64,000 nt of DNA from the NCBI RefSeq assembly GCF_014642275.1, contig NZ_BMIM01000001.1, forward strand, positions 1 to 64,000. The letters are read 5' to 3'. Below are positions 41,167-49,123 of this stretch, piece after piece. Both the position numbers and the translations under genes were made by a program. The number at the start of each line of letters is the position of its first letter. Position 1 is the stretch's first letter. The stretch comes from Flavobacterium lutivivi (GTDB lineage Bacteria > Bacteroidota > Bacteroidia > Flavobacteriales > Flavobacteriaceae). Below the pieces are notes generated by a model. That model searched no databases, had not been told where the DNA came from, and worked only from the letters and a program-made list of their open reading frames with translations.

Positions 41167-41427
41167 TTATTTATTTTTTTCAGTTGCTTCCTTAACTTTT
41201 TTCGCACCTTTTTCAATTTTATCTGCACCTTTAGCAATAATAACTTTAGCTTTCTCTTTCAGTTTAGACGAATCTATAACTTTAAGTGCTTTTTCTTTAG
41301 CTATTTTAGTTGCAGCTTCAACATCTGTACTGACCGCTTTGGTTGCTTCTTTTACTTTTTCTTGAGTTTCTTCTCTACAAGAAAGCAACTGTATTGTAAT
41401 GACTAATGAAAGGATAATTTTTTTCAT
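41167..41427 (-). CDS. Small Lys-rich helical lipoprotein
   Basis: 86 residues. The lipoprotein signal MKKIILSLVITIQLLSC places the lipidated Cys at residue 17. The mature part (REETQEKVKEATKAVSTDVEAATKIAKEKALKV...KGADKIEKGAKKVKEATEKNK) is a single charged amphipathic helix with near-repeats of K-EA-K. It resembles in style the Ala-rich lipoprotein at 33226-33465; function unknown. It is 2 bp after the M23 peptidase gene's end on the same strand, so it could share that transcript. Confidence 0.8.
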   Translation of the reverse strand: MKKIILSLVITIQLLSCREETQEKVKEATKAVSTDVEAATKIAKEKALKVIDSSKLKEKAKVIIAKGADKIEKGAKKVKEATEKNK

Positions 41428-41429
41428 TT

Positions 41430-42863
41430 TTAATTTTTTATTATTTTTTTTGTTATTTTATTTTTTCCGTTTTCAAAAGAAATAAAATAAATTCCTTTTG
41501 ACAATTCCGAAATTGAAACTAATTTATTAATGCTATTATTTGATATATATATATTTTCTTCATCAATTATTTGCCCATTGACATTTGATATAGTATAATG
41601 ATAATTTCCATTTTCAACAGATTGCCCTTTAATTGTAAAAAAATCATTTGTAGGATTTGGATAAATTTGAAGCAACCCATTTTCTAAAAATGAATCATTT
41701 TCTAAAGCAGTAGTAATTGTAAAATTTTGAGAACAAGTATTACCATTATAAGTAGCTTGAAATGTATAAATCCCTGCAAGAGTTGGCAACAGTTTAGAAA
41801 AACCCCAATAACTGGTTTTATAAAAAGTTGAAATTGCATATGTCCAACTATTAAAAACAGTTCCATTTGGATTAAGTATTTTCATATCCAAAGGCGTATT
41901 TGCAGGATAATCTCTCAAAAAAACATAAAATTTTGCATAGCCTGCAGCCAATCCACTGCCTTGAAATGGTACAATAAAAGTAGTACTTTCATTTGGAACA
42001 TCTGATGTTGGACATGTTGCTAAAGTTATATCTGATGTATTAACAGAAACTTTTAAAATTGCAGGATCTGTATGTGGTTTTTGAGTTACCCAATAAGAAT
42101 TGGAATTTAATATGTTACAACTTCCTGAATAGGGATCTTTATAAGTGGTAGATGCAGCTCCTGATCTAACCTCAAAATGCAAATGTGGTCCAGAAGAACT
42201 TCCAGAACTTCCAACAATACCAAGATATTCTCCTGAAACAACTGTCTGCCCTACTGTTTTGGTTGTAATACTCCCTTTTTTCATGTGCCAATAAAGTGAA
42301 TAGGTTCCATCTGAATGTTGCAAAATTATAGAATTTGCAGTAAGTGAATTGGATGAACAATTTCTATCTAAATTACCATCAGCTCTTTGAACAATTGTTC
42401 CTGCAGCACCAGCAATAACTTCTACTTGATTATTATCCATTTTATAAAAGCCATAAGGAGCTATTGCAATATCAGTTCCTTGATGTCCGTCATAGGTATT
42501 GGTTTCACAATTAAAATCTTGAATAGCAGTAGTTGCAGTATTTTGATCTACAAAAGCTCCAATAAAATGAAACTGACATTGATTAAATCCAGCAGCTAAT
42601 TTCAATGGCCAAAGAAATGAAGTTGGTAGAACATTTTTATTAAACTTTTTATCTAATCCTAATTTTTTCACATTTGCTACCAATTCCTTTTCCAAAATAG
42701 CATATTCATTTTGTGTAATACAAGGATGTTGAGCATCATTTGAAATTATTTTCAAATCACCTCCATCAACTTTAAAATCAATTGGACTTTCTTGTGAAAA
42801 AATAATTAATGAATTCATTAGACCAAATAATAGCAATAATTCTTTTCTACACACTTTTTTCAT
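41430..42863 (-). CDS. Secreted M23 peptidase with T9SS type A sorting domain
   Basis: 477 residues. The protein starts MKKVCRKELLLLFGLMNSLIIFSQ (signal peptide). The LytM/M23 zinc peptidase domain spans about 120-235: H127 and D131 (GHQGTD), H193 (YWHMKKG) and H227/H229 (GPHLHFEVRSG), all zinc and catalytic residues present. A linker with an Ig/PPC-like domain follows (about 290-390), then the type A signal LLQIYPNPTNDFFTI...KGIYFISFENGKNKITKKIIKN. Secreted M23 enzymes cut peptidoglycan or elastin-like peptide bonds. A -7-like box TATTTTTG lies on the minus strand at 42894-42901. Confidence 0.92.
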   Translation of the reverse strand: MKKVCRKELLLLFGLMNSLIIFSQESPIDFKVDGGDLKIISNDAQHPCITQNEYAILEKELVANVKKLGLDKKFNKNVLPTSFLWPLKLAAGFNQCQFHFIGAFVDQNTATTAIQDFNCETNTYDGHQGTDIAIAPYGFYKMDNNQVEVIAGAAGTIVQRADGNLDRNCSSNSLTANSIILQHSDGTYSLYWHMKKGSITTKTVGQTVVSGEYLGIVGSSGSSSGPHLHFEVRSGAASTTYKDPYSGSCNILNSNSYWVTQKPHTDPAILKVSVNTSDITLATCPTSDVPNESTTFIVPFQGSGLAAGYAKFYVFLRDYPANTPLDMKILNPNGTVFNSWTYAISTFYKTSYWGFSKLLPTLAGIYTFQATYNGNTCSQNFTITTALENDSFLENGLLQIYPNPTNDFFTIKGQSVENGNYHYTISNVNGQIIDEENIYISNNSINKLVSISELSKGIYFISFENGKNKITKKIIKN

Positions 42864-42908
42864 ATTTATTAAAAATTAAGTTGATTCACTTGTCAAAAAT
42901 AAAACAAA

Positions 42909-42935
42909 ATCCCTCATAAATAACAATCTATGAGG
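42909..42935 (-). terminator. Terminator after fabD
   Basis: 7-bp stem CCTCATA/TATGAGG (42912-42935) with a 10-base loop; on the minus strand it is followed by ATTTTGTTTTATTTTT. It lies between fabD and the M23 gene on the minus strand. Confidence 0.65.
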
Positions 42936-42961
42936 AACTTATTTATTTTAATCAAATTTGA

Positions 42962-43834
42962 TTATGCTGAAACTGTTTCTACTTCTTTATTGATTTTTCC
43001 AACCAATCCAACCAACACTTTTCCTGGGCCAACTTCAGTAAAACTCGTTGCTCCATCAGCAATCATTTGTTTTACTGATTGCGTCCATTTCACAGGAGCA
43101 GTCAACTGAATAATTAAGTTTTTCTTTATGGTCTCAGCATCACAAACCGCACTTGCAGTCACATTTTGATACACAGGACAAATAGGCTCTGCAAAATTAG
43201 TTGCTTCAATAGCTGCTGCCAATTCCTCACGTGCAGGCTCCATCATTGGCGAATGAAAAGCACCACCAACAGGCAGAATCAAAGCACGTTTAGCACCCGC
43301 TTCTTTCATTTTCTCGCAAGCCAATTCCACCGCTTTATATTCACCCGAAATCACCAATTGCCCAGGACAATTATAGTTTGCCGCCACCACTACTCCATCA
43401 ATCGAAGTGCAAATATCCTCCACAATTTTATCATCAAGGTTCAATACCGCCGCCATGGTAGAAGGTGTAATTTCACACGCTTTTTGCATGGCAATAGCAC
43501 GTTGCGAAACCAATTTCAATCCATCTTCAAAACTCAAAGCACCATTGGCAACCAACGCCGAAAATTCACCAAGCGAATGTCCAGCAACCATATCTGGTTT
43601 AAAATTCTCCAACGTTTTGGCCAAAATCACTGAATGCAAAAAAACCGCAGGTTGCGTAACCTTAGTCTCCTTAAGCTCTTCAGCTGTACCCTCAAACATA
43701 ATGTCTGTAATGCGAAAACCTAAGATGTCGTTTGCTTTTTCGAATAATGCTTTGGCTTCGGATGAGTTCTCATATAAATCTTTACCCATTCCGGTAAATT
43801 GTGCTCCTTGACCAGGAAAAACGTATGCTTTCAT
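42962..43834 (-). CDS. fabD: Malonyl-CoA-acyl carrier protein transacylase
   Basis: 290 residues. FabD moves malonate from CoA to acyl carrier protein, the entry step of fatty acid chain extension. The GQGAQ motif lies at 8-12, nucleophile S87 in GHSLGEF, catalytic His in GGAFHSPMM, and PVYQNVTA and the C-terminal FTEVGPGKVL are typical. Length is normal (E. coli FabD is about 309). It has no fab neighbours here, and a striking palindrome lies next to its start. Confidence 0.96.
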   Translation of the reverse strand: MKAYVFPGQGAQFTGMGKDLYENSSEAKALFEKANDILGFRITDIMFEGTAEELKETKVTQPAVFLHSVILAKTLENFKPDMVAGHSLGEFSALVANGALSFEDGLKLVSQRAIAMQKACEITPSTMAAVLNLDDKIVEDICTSIDGVVVAANYNCPGQLVISGEYKAVELACEKMKEAGAKRALILPVGGAFHSPMMEPAREELAAAIEATNFAEPICPVYQNVTASAVCDAETIKKNLIIQLTAPVKWTQSVKQMIADGATSFTEVGPGKVLVGLVGKINKEVETVSA

Positions 43835-43840
43835 GTTATT

Positions 43841-43865
43841 GTTTTCTAATTAGAAAACAAAAATA
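43841..43865 (-). promoter_or_regulatory. fabD -7 box and perfect 18-bp palindrome
   Basis: On the minus strand, TATTTTTG (43865-43858) is the probable -7 box. It is directly followed by GTTTTCTAATTAGAAAAC (43841-43858), a perfect palindrome that ends six bases before the ATG. It covers the expected transcription start, the position of a repressor operator. Confidence 0.65.
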
Positions 43866-43874
43866 GCAATTTAA

Positions 43875-44402
43875 TTACAATTCAATCGAATTGATAATTT
43901 CTTCCAATTGGTTTTTATATTCCGGGTTTATGATGCCATGAACCACATCAAAATTTTCGTAAAATGTTGGCAACGAAAAACTTCCTTTTACTGTTGCACC
44001 TTGAAATGGGAACCTTTTTGTAGCAATATCCAAAACACTTGCGCCACCACGAGCACCAGGCGAAGTTGCTAACAAAAGCACTGGTTTTTCCTGAAAAGTT
44101 TTAGCATTAATTCTGGAACTCCAGTCTAACAAATTTTTGAAAGCAGCAGAGAAATTTCCATTGTGCTCGGCAAACGAAATAACGATAAAATCAGCCGAAC
44201 CTATTTTATCATAAAATTGATGTGCTAAAGTATGGATACCATTTTCTTTTTCTCTATCTACCGAAAAAAGAGGCATTTCATAATCGTTTAAATCCAAAAC
44301 TTCAACTTCGGCATTTTTAAATATGTTAGCGGCATAAGTTGCCAATTGTTTATTGATAGAAGTCTTGCTTGATGATGCGCCAAAAGCGATAATTTTTTTC
44401 AT
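43875..44402 (-). CDS. NADPH-dependent FMN reductase family protein
   Basis: 175 residues from the ATG at 44402 (MKKIIAFGASSSKTSINKQLA); the frame continues 32 codons upstream but only inside the preceding gene. The flavodoxin-like fold has a FMN phosphate loop GASSSKTSINK, the switch loop VISFAEHNGNFSAAFKNLLDW and the NADPH/flavin contact SPGARGG. Likely a quinone or flavin reductase in the cytoplasm. It overlaps the YjdI gene's stop by four bases and is the last gene of the pirin-YjdJ-YjdI cluster. Confidence 0.9.
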   Translation of the reverse strand: MKKIIAFGASSSKTSINKQLATYAANIFKNAEVEVLDLNDYEMPLFSVDREKENGIHTLAHQFYDKIGSADFIVISFAEHNGNFSAAFKNLLDWSSRINAKTFQEKPVLLLATSPGARGGASVLDIATKRFPFQGATVKGSFSLPTFYENFDVVHGIINPEYKNQLEEIINSIEL

Positions 44403-44629
44403 TTTTCTGAATTTTGATAATAGGTTAATGCGCCAGAAGGGCATTTTTTTACAGTTTCTATAATTTTTTCCGCACTTGAATTTTCTGGATGTATCCAAGG
44501 TTTTTCTTTGGGTTTAAAAACATCAGGATTGTTTTTTACACATTCAGCAGCGTGTTTACACAAGCTGTTTTTCCATACAATAGTTACTTCACCATTGCTG
44601 TATTCTTTGGTTAAATTGTTAGCATCCAT
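44399..44629 (-). CDS. YjdI family (4Fe-4S) mono-cluster protein
   Basis: 76 residues. The Fer4_19-type motif has C24, C30 and C63 (CKHAAEC...KKCPSGAL), one Cys spacing short of the usual four-Cys ferredoxin pattern; the family is annotated as a single 4Fe-4S domain. YWK-type residues around WKNSLCKHAAECVKNNPDVF are diagnostic. It probably transfers electrons; the partner could be the adjacent flavin reductase, with which it overlaps by four bases. Confidence 0.88.
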   Translation of the reverse strand: MDANNLTKEYSNGEVTIVWKNSLCKHAAECVKNNPDVFKPKEKPWIHPENSSAEKIIETVKKCPSGALTYYQNSEK

Positions 44630-44644
44630 AAGTTTTAATTTAAG

Positions 44645-44929
44645 TTATAAAACGTCTCTGATTTCGGGAGTTTTGTCAAAAACACTTTTGGCAAACGGAC
44701 AAAGCGGAAGAATTTTGATGCCGTTTTCACGAGCATATTCTACGGCTTTCATTACCATTTTTTTACCAAAACCTTTGCCGTTATTTCCCGGATTTACTTC
44801 GGTATGATCAATGATGATTTTATCTTCGCCAGCAAATACAAAAGTCATCATAGCTTCGCGCTTTCCATCAACTTCAATAAAGAAATAACCTTTGTTTCCG
44901 TCTATTTTTAATTGTGCTTCGTTGTTCAT
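44645..44929 (-). CDS. Short GNAT-fold protein (YjdJ/COG2388 family)
   Basis: 94 residues. The GNAT core is reduced to DGKREAMMTFVFAGEDKIIIDHTEVNPGNNGKGFGKKMVMKAVEYARENGIKILPLCPFAKSVFDKTPE; the acetyl-CoA loop reads NPGNNGKGFGKK. COG2388 proteins are probable acetyltransferases that regularly sit next to YjdI, as here (15 bp apart). The substrate is unknown. Confidence 0.88.
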   Translation of the reverse strand: MNNEAQLKIDGNKGYFFIEVDGKREAMMTFVFAGEDKIIIDHTEVNPGNNGKGFGKKMVMKAVEYARENGIKILPLCPFAKSVFDKTPEIRDVL

Positions 44930-44979
44930 GTGATTTTATTTATTAACTGAATACTAAAAACTGTTTACTGAGCACTTTT

Positions 44980-45696
44980 TTACTGTTCCATTGGAACTTC
45001 CATTACTAAAAATTTTGCATCAGTATTGGCTTTCACCTCAATTTCATTGGTTTCCCAAATACCGATTGCATCTCTTCTTTCTAGTTTTTGTCCATTCACT
45101 TCTATCTCACCATCAATATTCATGATGTAGAAACCGTTTCCTTCTTTTTTTAACGAAAGTTTTTTTGAAAAATCTTTATCAAAATCGCTCATATAAAACC
45201 ACGCATCTTGATGAATCCAAACACCTTCATCATCTGGATTAGGTGAAAGAACTTGTGCAAAATTGTTTTTTTCCAATGATTTGTCCAAAGTGATTTGTTG
45301 GTAACGCGGTTCCACATTTCGGTATTTTGGAAACAACCAAATCTGAAACAATTTTGTTTGTTGGTCATGATTTGGGTTGAACTCACTGTGCTGAATTCCA
45401 GTTCCTGCACTCATCACTTGCACATCGCCAGTTTTTATGGTTGCCGCATTTCCCATGCTGTCTTTGTGTGCCAAATCACCTTCGAGTGGAATAGTGATGA
45501 TTTCCATATTATCGTGCGGATGCGTTCCAAAACCCATTCCAGCAGCAATTGTATCATCGTTTAACACGCGAAGTACACCAAACTGAATTTTATTGGGATT
45601 GTACCAATTGGCAAAACTAAAACTATGGTATGCATTGAGCCAACCATGATTGGCATGACCTCTTTCATTTGCTTTGTGTAAAACTGTATTTTTCAT
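44980..45696 (-). CDS. Pirin family protein
   Basis: 238 residues. The N-terminal cupin keeps the iron ligands: THPHDNMEI (two His) and GIQHSEFNP (His and Glu). GWLNAYHSFSFANWYNP is the family start. A second cupin follows. Bacterial pirins include quercetin 2,3-dioxygenases and regulators of central metabolism, but this one's role is unknown. It heads the cluster with the two small YjdJ/YjdI proteins and the flavin reductase, and a promoter lies upstream. Confidence 0.93.
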   Translation of the reverse strand: MKNTVLHKANERGHANHGWLNAYHSFSFANWYNPNKIQFGVLRVLNDDTIAAGMGFGTHPHDNMEIITIPLEGDLAHKDSMGNAATIKTGDVQVMSAGTGIQHSEFNPNHDQQTKLFQIWLFPKYRNVEPRYQQITLDKSLEKNNFAQVLSPNPDDEGVWIHQDAWFYMSDFDKDFSKKLSLKKEGNGFYIMNIDGEIEVNGQKLERRDAIGIWETNEIEVKANTDAKFLVMEVPMEQ

Positions 45697-45725
45697 ATCG
45701 TATAAATTTACTAATTATTATGATA

Positions 45726-45752
45726 CAAAGTTACAACAGCCACTAGGCACAA
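45726..45752 (-). promoter_or_regulatory. Promoter of the pirin cluster
   Basis: On the minus strand TAACTTTG at 45733-45726 is preceded by TTG (45752-45750) with a 16-base spacer. The ATG follows 30 bp later at 45696. The Crp/Fnr gene ends 23 bp upstream of the promoter, which makes it a candidate regulator. Confidence 0.6.
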
Positions 45753-45774
45753 GCACTTAATGTAGGTTAAGAAA

Positions 45775-46350
45775 TTATTTTTTGAGCAAACGAGCTTTCA
45801 TTTTACTAAAAAACTCTGGCGTAACACCTATGTAGGAAGCAATTTGTTTTTGAGGCACTTTTTGGATAAGTGTTGGGTATTTTTTGCAGAACTTTTCAAA
45901 ACGCTCTTCGGCAGTTAGGCTCAGGTTATCCATCAGTCTTTCCTGATTGGCTACAAGGGAATTTTCAGTCAATATCCGAAAAAAGCGTTCCAGTTTAGGG
46001 ATTTCAGTGTATAGTTTTTCTTGGTTTTCTTTTGAAAGAAGCACCACTTCACTATCTTCCATTACTTCAACGAAAAGATTTCCTGGTTTTTGAGAAAGTA
46101 AACTATACATATCGCCAATCCACCAACCTTCGCAAGCAAAACTCAACACGTGTTCTACTATATTATCATTAATAGTGAAACTTCTCAAAAGCCCAGAATT
46201 GACAAAATAGGAATGTTTACAAACTTCGCCAGCGTTGAGAATTATGGTTTTGGCTTTGTAATTTTTTGTCTCGGTTTTTGATAAAAATAACGCTTGCTCT
46301 TGTGGAGTAAGCGTTACTATTTTTGATATGTTTTCTACTATTTGAGCCAA
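45775..46350 (-). CDS. Crp/Fnr family transcriptional regulator
   Basis: 191 residues. The cyclic-nucleotide-binding-like beta roll is at about 10-120 (AKTIILNAGEVCKHSYFVNSGLLRSFTINDN and the GWWIGDMYSLL segment). The helix-turn-helix is at about 160-191 (PQKQIASYIGVTPEFFSKMKARLLKK). There is no FNR-type Cys cluster, so oxygen sensing by Fe-S is not expected; it resembles the Flavobacteriaceae Crp group next to pirin or DUF genes. It lies 3 bp after the DUF6370 gene on the same strand. Confidence 0.92.
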   Translation of the reverse strand: MAQIVENISKIVTLTPQEQALFLSKTETKNYKAKTIILNAGEVCKHSYFVNSGLLRSFTINDNIVEHVLSFACEGWWIGDMYSLLSQKPGNLFVEVMEDSEVVLLSKENQEKLYTEIPKLERFFRILTENSLVANQERLMDNLSLTAEERFEKFCKKYPTLIQKVPQKQIASYIGVTPEFFSKMKARLLKK

Positions 46351-46353
46351 AAG

Positions 46354-46668
46354 CTATTCTTTTTGAGGTAGTAACTTAAAATAGGAAACAACGAATTTAT
46401 CTTCTTTTATTTCACCTGCAACTTCAGCTTTTCTAACGGCATTGCAAAAGCCATCTTCAGCATGTGCATTACCGTGTTCGTCAAGTTTTGTTCCTTCTAC
46501 AAAATAGGTTTTACCATCAATACGAACTGCTAAATCACAACCTTTTTTACTTTGCATACCAAACTGACATTGACCACATGAAACTTCAACGATTTGCGGT
46601 TTCGGTTTTTCTTGAGCATAAGTTGCAACACTAATCAAGAATATAAAAAATGATACTATTCTTCTCAT
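46354..46668 (-). CDS. DUF6370 family periplasmic protein
   Basis: 104 residues: signal peptide (MRRIVSFFIFLISVATYAQ), then the DUF6370 core with VEVSCGQCQFGMQSKKGCDLAVRIDGKTYFVEGTKLDEHG and a late Cys (EDGFCNAVRKAEV). Four cysteines, with CGQC forming a CxxC pair, suggest metal or redox binding; the family's function is unknown. It is 3 bp upstream of the Crp/Fnr gene, so the two are co-transcribed. Confidence 0.85.
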   Translation of the reverse strand: MRRIVSFFIFLISVATYAQEKPKPQIVEVSCGQCQFGMQSKKGCDLAVRIDGKTYFVEGTKLDEHGNAHAEDGFCNAVRKAEVAGEIKEDKFVVSYFKLLPQKE

Positions 46669-46680
46669 TGTCGTTTGTTT

Positions 46681-47865
46681 TTAGATTAATACTTCTTTAA
46701 TTCTTTTTAAAGCTTCTTTTAGTAAATCTTCGCTGGTAGCATAGGATAATCTAATGCAATTTGGGTTACCAAAAGCATCTCCAGTAACGGTTGCTACATT
46801 TGCTTCGGATAGTAAATACATAGAAAAATCGGTTGCATCTTTGATTTCTTTTCCTCTCAATGTTTTACCAAAATAATAGGATACATCTGGAAATAAATAG
46901 AAAGCACCTTCGGGAACATTTATTTTAAAATTTGGAATTTCTTTGGCTAATTCTACCACCAAATCTCTACGGTTTTTGAATGCTTTTACCATATCATTCA
47001 AAACACTTGGATTTGCTTCAACAGCGGTAATCGTAGCTCTTTGTGCAATAGAATTCGCTCCAGATGTTACTTGTCCTTGCATTTTTGTACAGGCTTTTGC
47101 AATAAACTCTGGTGCGCCAATATAGCCAATTCGCCAACCGGTCATGGCAAATGCTTTTGCAACACCATTTACTGTAATAGTTCTGTCAAACATTCCAGGA
47201 ATAGAAGCGATGCTACAAAATGTTCCTGAAAAATTGATATGTTCATATATTTCGTCTGAAACGATATAAATATTTGGATGTTTTTCTAATACTTTGCCAA
47301 TAGCAGTCAATTCTTCTCTATTGTAAACAGAACCACTTGGATTGCAAGGAGAACTGAACCACATCATTTTTGTTTTTGGCGTGATGGCTTTCTCTAATTG
47401 CTCTGGAGTTATTTTGAAATCACTTTCTACCGAAGTTGGCACTTCAACAGGAACACCTCCTGAAAGTTTTATTATTTCATAATAGGAAACCCAATATGGT
47501 GCTGGAAGAATTACTTCGTCGCCATCATTTAACATTACTTGTGCAACATTATATAATGATTGTTTAGCACCTGTAGATACAACAATATTTGAAGGTTTAT
47601 ATTCAAGATTATTGTCTCTTTTAAACTTTCTACAAATAGCTTCCTTTAGCTCTACATAACCATCAACAGGAGTATAAGTGCTATAATTTTCGTCGATTGC
47701 TTTTTTTGCAGCTTCTTTGATAAAATCGGGTGTATTAAAATCGGGTTCGCCTAAACTCAAACTAATAATATCTTTTCCTTGAGCTTTTAATTCTCTCGCT
47801 AATGCTGCCATGGCAAGCGTTTGTGAAACGGCCAAATTATTAATTCTGTCTGATAAAATATTCAT
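46681..47865 (-). CDS. PLP-dependent class I/II aminotransferase (aspartate aminotransferase type)
   Basis: 394 residues. The PLP lysine is in VNGVAKAFAMTGWRIGY; the other PLP contacts are SLGEPDFNTPDFIK, STGAKQSLYNVAQ, SSPCNPSGSVYNR and IYIVSDEIYEHI, and the C-terminal Arg for the alpha-carboxylate is in CIRLSYATS. The sequence resembles the 1-beta-type aspartate/prephenate aminotransferases; the exact amino acid pair is not determined. It ends just before the DUF6370 gene, 12 bp away, on the same strand. Confidence 0.94.
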   Translation of the reverse strand: MNILSDRINNLAVSQTLAMAALARELKAQGKDIISLSLGEPDFNTPDFIKEAAKKAIDENYSTYTPVDGYVELKEAICRKFKRDNNLEYKPSNIVVSTGAKQSLYNVAQVMLNDGDEVILPAPYWVSYYEIIKLSGGVPVEVPTSVESDFKITPEQLEKAITPKTKMMWFSSPCNPSGSVYNREELTAIGKVLEKHPNIYIVSDEIYEHINFSGTFCSIASIPGMFDRTITVNGVAKAFAMTGWRIGYIGAPEFIAKACTKMQGQVTSGANSIAQRATITAVEANPSVLNDMVKAFKNRRDLVVELAKEIPNFKINVPEGAFYLFPDVSYYFGKTLRGKEIKDATDFSMYLLSEANVATVTGDAFGNPNCIRLSYATSEDLLKEALKRIKEVLI

Positions 47866-47890
47866 TGTGTTGATATGGGTATGTTAAACA

Positions 47891-47916
47891 AAGAGACGCG
47901 ATAAATCGCGTCTTTA
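47891..47916 (-). terminator. Hairpin between the desaturase and aminotransferase genes
   Basis: Perfect 9-bp stem AGACGCGAT/ATCGCGTCT (47894-47913) with loop AA. On the minus strand a CTCTTTGTTT run follows, which would end the desaturase transcript. Confidence 0.75.
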
Positions 47917-47922
47917 ATATTT

Positions 47923-49017
47923 TTATGCTAATTGGGGTTGTTTTCCTAGTTCTTTCAAATGCCTAAAATGTGACAAAATAGCTTGCCTAGTTGTTTTAAA
48001 TTCAAAATAGGGTAGTTCACATTCTTTAGCAGTTTGTTTCACTATTTCACCAATTTTGTCATAGTGGATATGACTTATGTTTGGAAAAATGTGATGTTCT
48101 ATTTGATGATTTAATCCACCAGTGTAATAGTTTACCAACCAGTTTTTTGGTGCAAAGTTAGCTGTTGTAAACAGTTGATGAATTGCCCAAGTATTTTCAA
48201 TTTCACCATTTTCATCGGGAATTGGATTGTGTGTGTCTTCTACAACGTGAGCTAATTGGAAAACTACACTTAGAATAACTCCAGCAGTATAATGCATCAC
48301 TAAAAATCCTAAAACCACTTTCCACCATGTAATTCCCATAACCATTGGTAACACTAACCAAATTGAAAAATAAATGATTTTTGTAATAATCAATGTTGTC
48401 CAACGGATTACTGGTTTTTTGAATTCACCATACGAAAGATTTCTTTTCAAATATCTTTTCATTTGAAGAAAATCGGTTGTAATTGCCCAGTTGAAAGTTA
48501 ATAATCCATATAAAAAAATGGAATAATATTGTTGGAATTTATGGAATTTGTGCCATTTTGCTGTTCTAGAAAAACGAAGTATTCTTCCTGCTTCTAGGTC
48601 TTCATCGTGACCAATAATATTGGTGTATGTATGATGTAACACATTATGCTGTACTTGCCAGTTGTAAACATTTCCTGCTAAAACATATATGCTTCCTCCC
48701 ATAATCTTGTTTACCCATGATTTGCTAGAATATGAACCGTGATTTCCATCATGCATAACGTTCATCCCAACACCAGCCATACCGATACCGATAACTATGT
48801 TTAGGAGAAGATAAACCCAAAAAGGCATATCCATTGCCAAAAGGAAAAAATAAGGAGTTAGGAAAATGCTAAACATCACTATTGTTTTCAAGTGAAGCTT
48901 CCAATTACCGGTTTTTTTTATGTTATTTTCTTTGAAATAAGCATTAACTCGAGAGTTTAAAGTTCTAAAAAACTTCAAGTTATCTTTTGTAGAAAAGTTA
49001 GGAGTTCTGGTATTCAT
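47923..49017 (-). CDS. Fatty acid desaturase (acyl-lipid, QIEHH type)
   Basis: 364 residues with four to six membrane helices (for example TIVMFSIFLTPYFFLLAM and WVYLLLNIVIGIGMAGVG). Three His boxes bind the di-iron centre: HDGNH at 89-93, HNVLHH at 124-129 and the third, GGLNHQIEHHIFP. The Gln-start third box is typical of front-end (delta-6/delta-5-like) desaturases, though the regiospecificity cannot be read; there is no fused cytochrome b5 domain. It probably adjusts membrane fluidity, for instance in the cold. A -7 box TACATTTG lies on the minus strand at 49039-49046. Confidence 0.93.
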   Translation of the reverse strand: MNTRTPNFSTKDNLKFFRTLNSRVNAYFKENNIKKTGNWKLHLKTIVMFSIFLTPYFFLLAMDMPFWVYLLLNIVIGIGMAGVGMNVMHDGNHGSYSSKSWVNKIMGGSIYVLAGNVYNWQVQHNVLHHTYTNIIGHDEDLEAGRILRFSRTAKWHKFHKFQQYYSIFLYGLLTFNWAITTDFLQMKRYLKRNLSYGEFKKPVIRWTTLIITKIIYFSIWLVLPMVMGITWWKVVLGFLVMHYTAGVILSVVFQLAHVVEDTHNPIPDENGEIENTWAIHQLFTTANFAPKNWLVNYYTGGLNHQIEHHIFPNISHIHYDKIGEIVKQTAKECELPYFEFKTTRQAILSHFRHLKELGKQPQLA

Positions 49018-49100
49018 TTTTTTTAATCAAAATTTTTCCAAATGTACTTATTATAATTTTTTTAAAAATGATATTAGTCATTTTTTATCAACTAAAGCTT

Positions 49101-49108
49101 TATTTTTG
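49101..49108 (+). promoter_or_regulatory. -7 box upstream of rsmG
   Basis: TATTTTTG. A transcript from here would begin near 49114, after the TTG at 49106 and before the ATG at 49124, which supports 49124 as the rsmG start. Confidence 0.5.
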
Positions 49109-49123
49109 TTGAAAAATATTATA

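Noticed and set aside
43166-43633. 155-codon open frame on the plus strand
   Set aside because: It is antisense to fabD, has Ser/Arg/His-biased composition and no motif; a shadow of the fabD codons.
47891-47916. GACGCGAT palindrome as a regulatory site
   Set aside because: It sits directly after the desaturase stop and is followed by a T-rich run, so a terminator is the simpler explanation.
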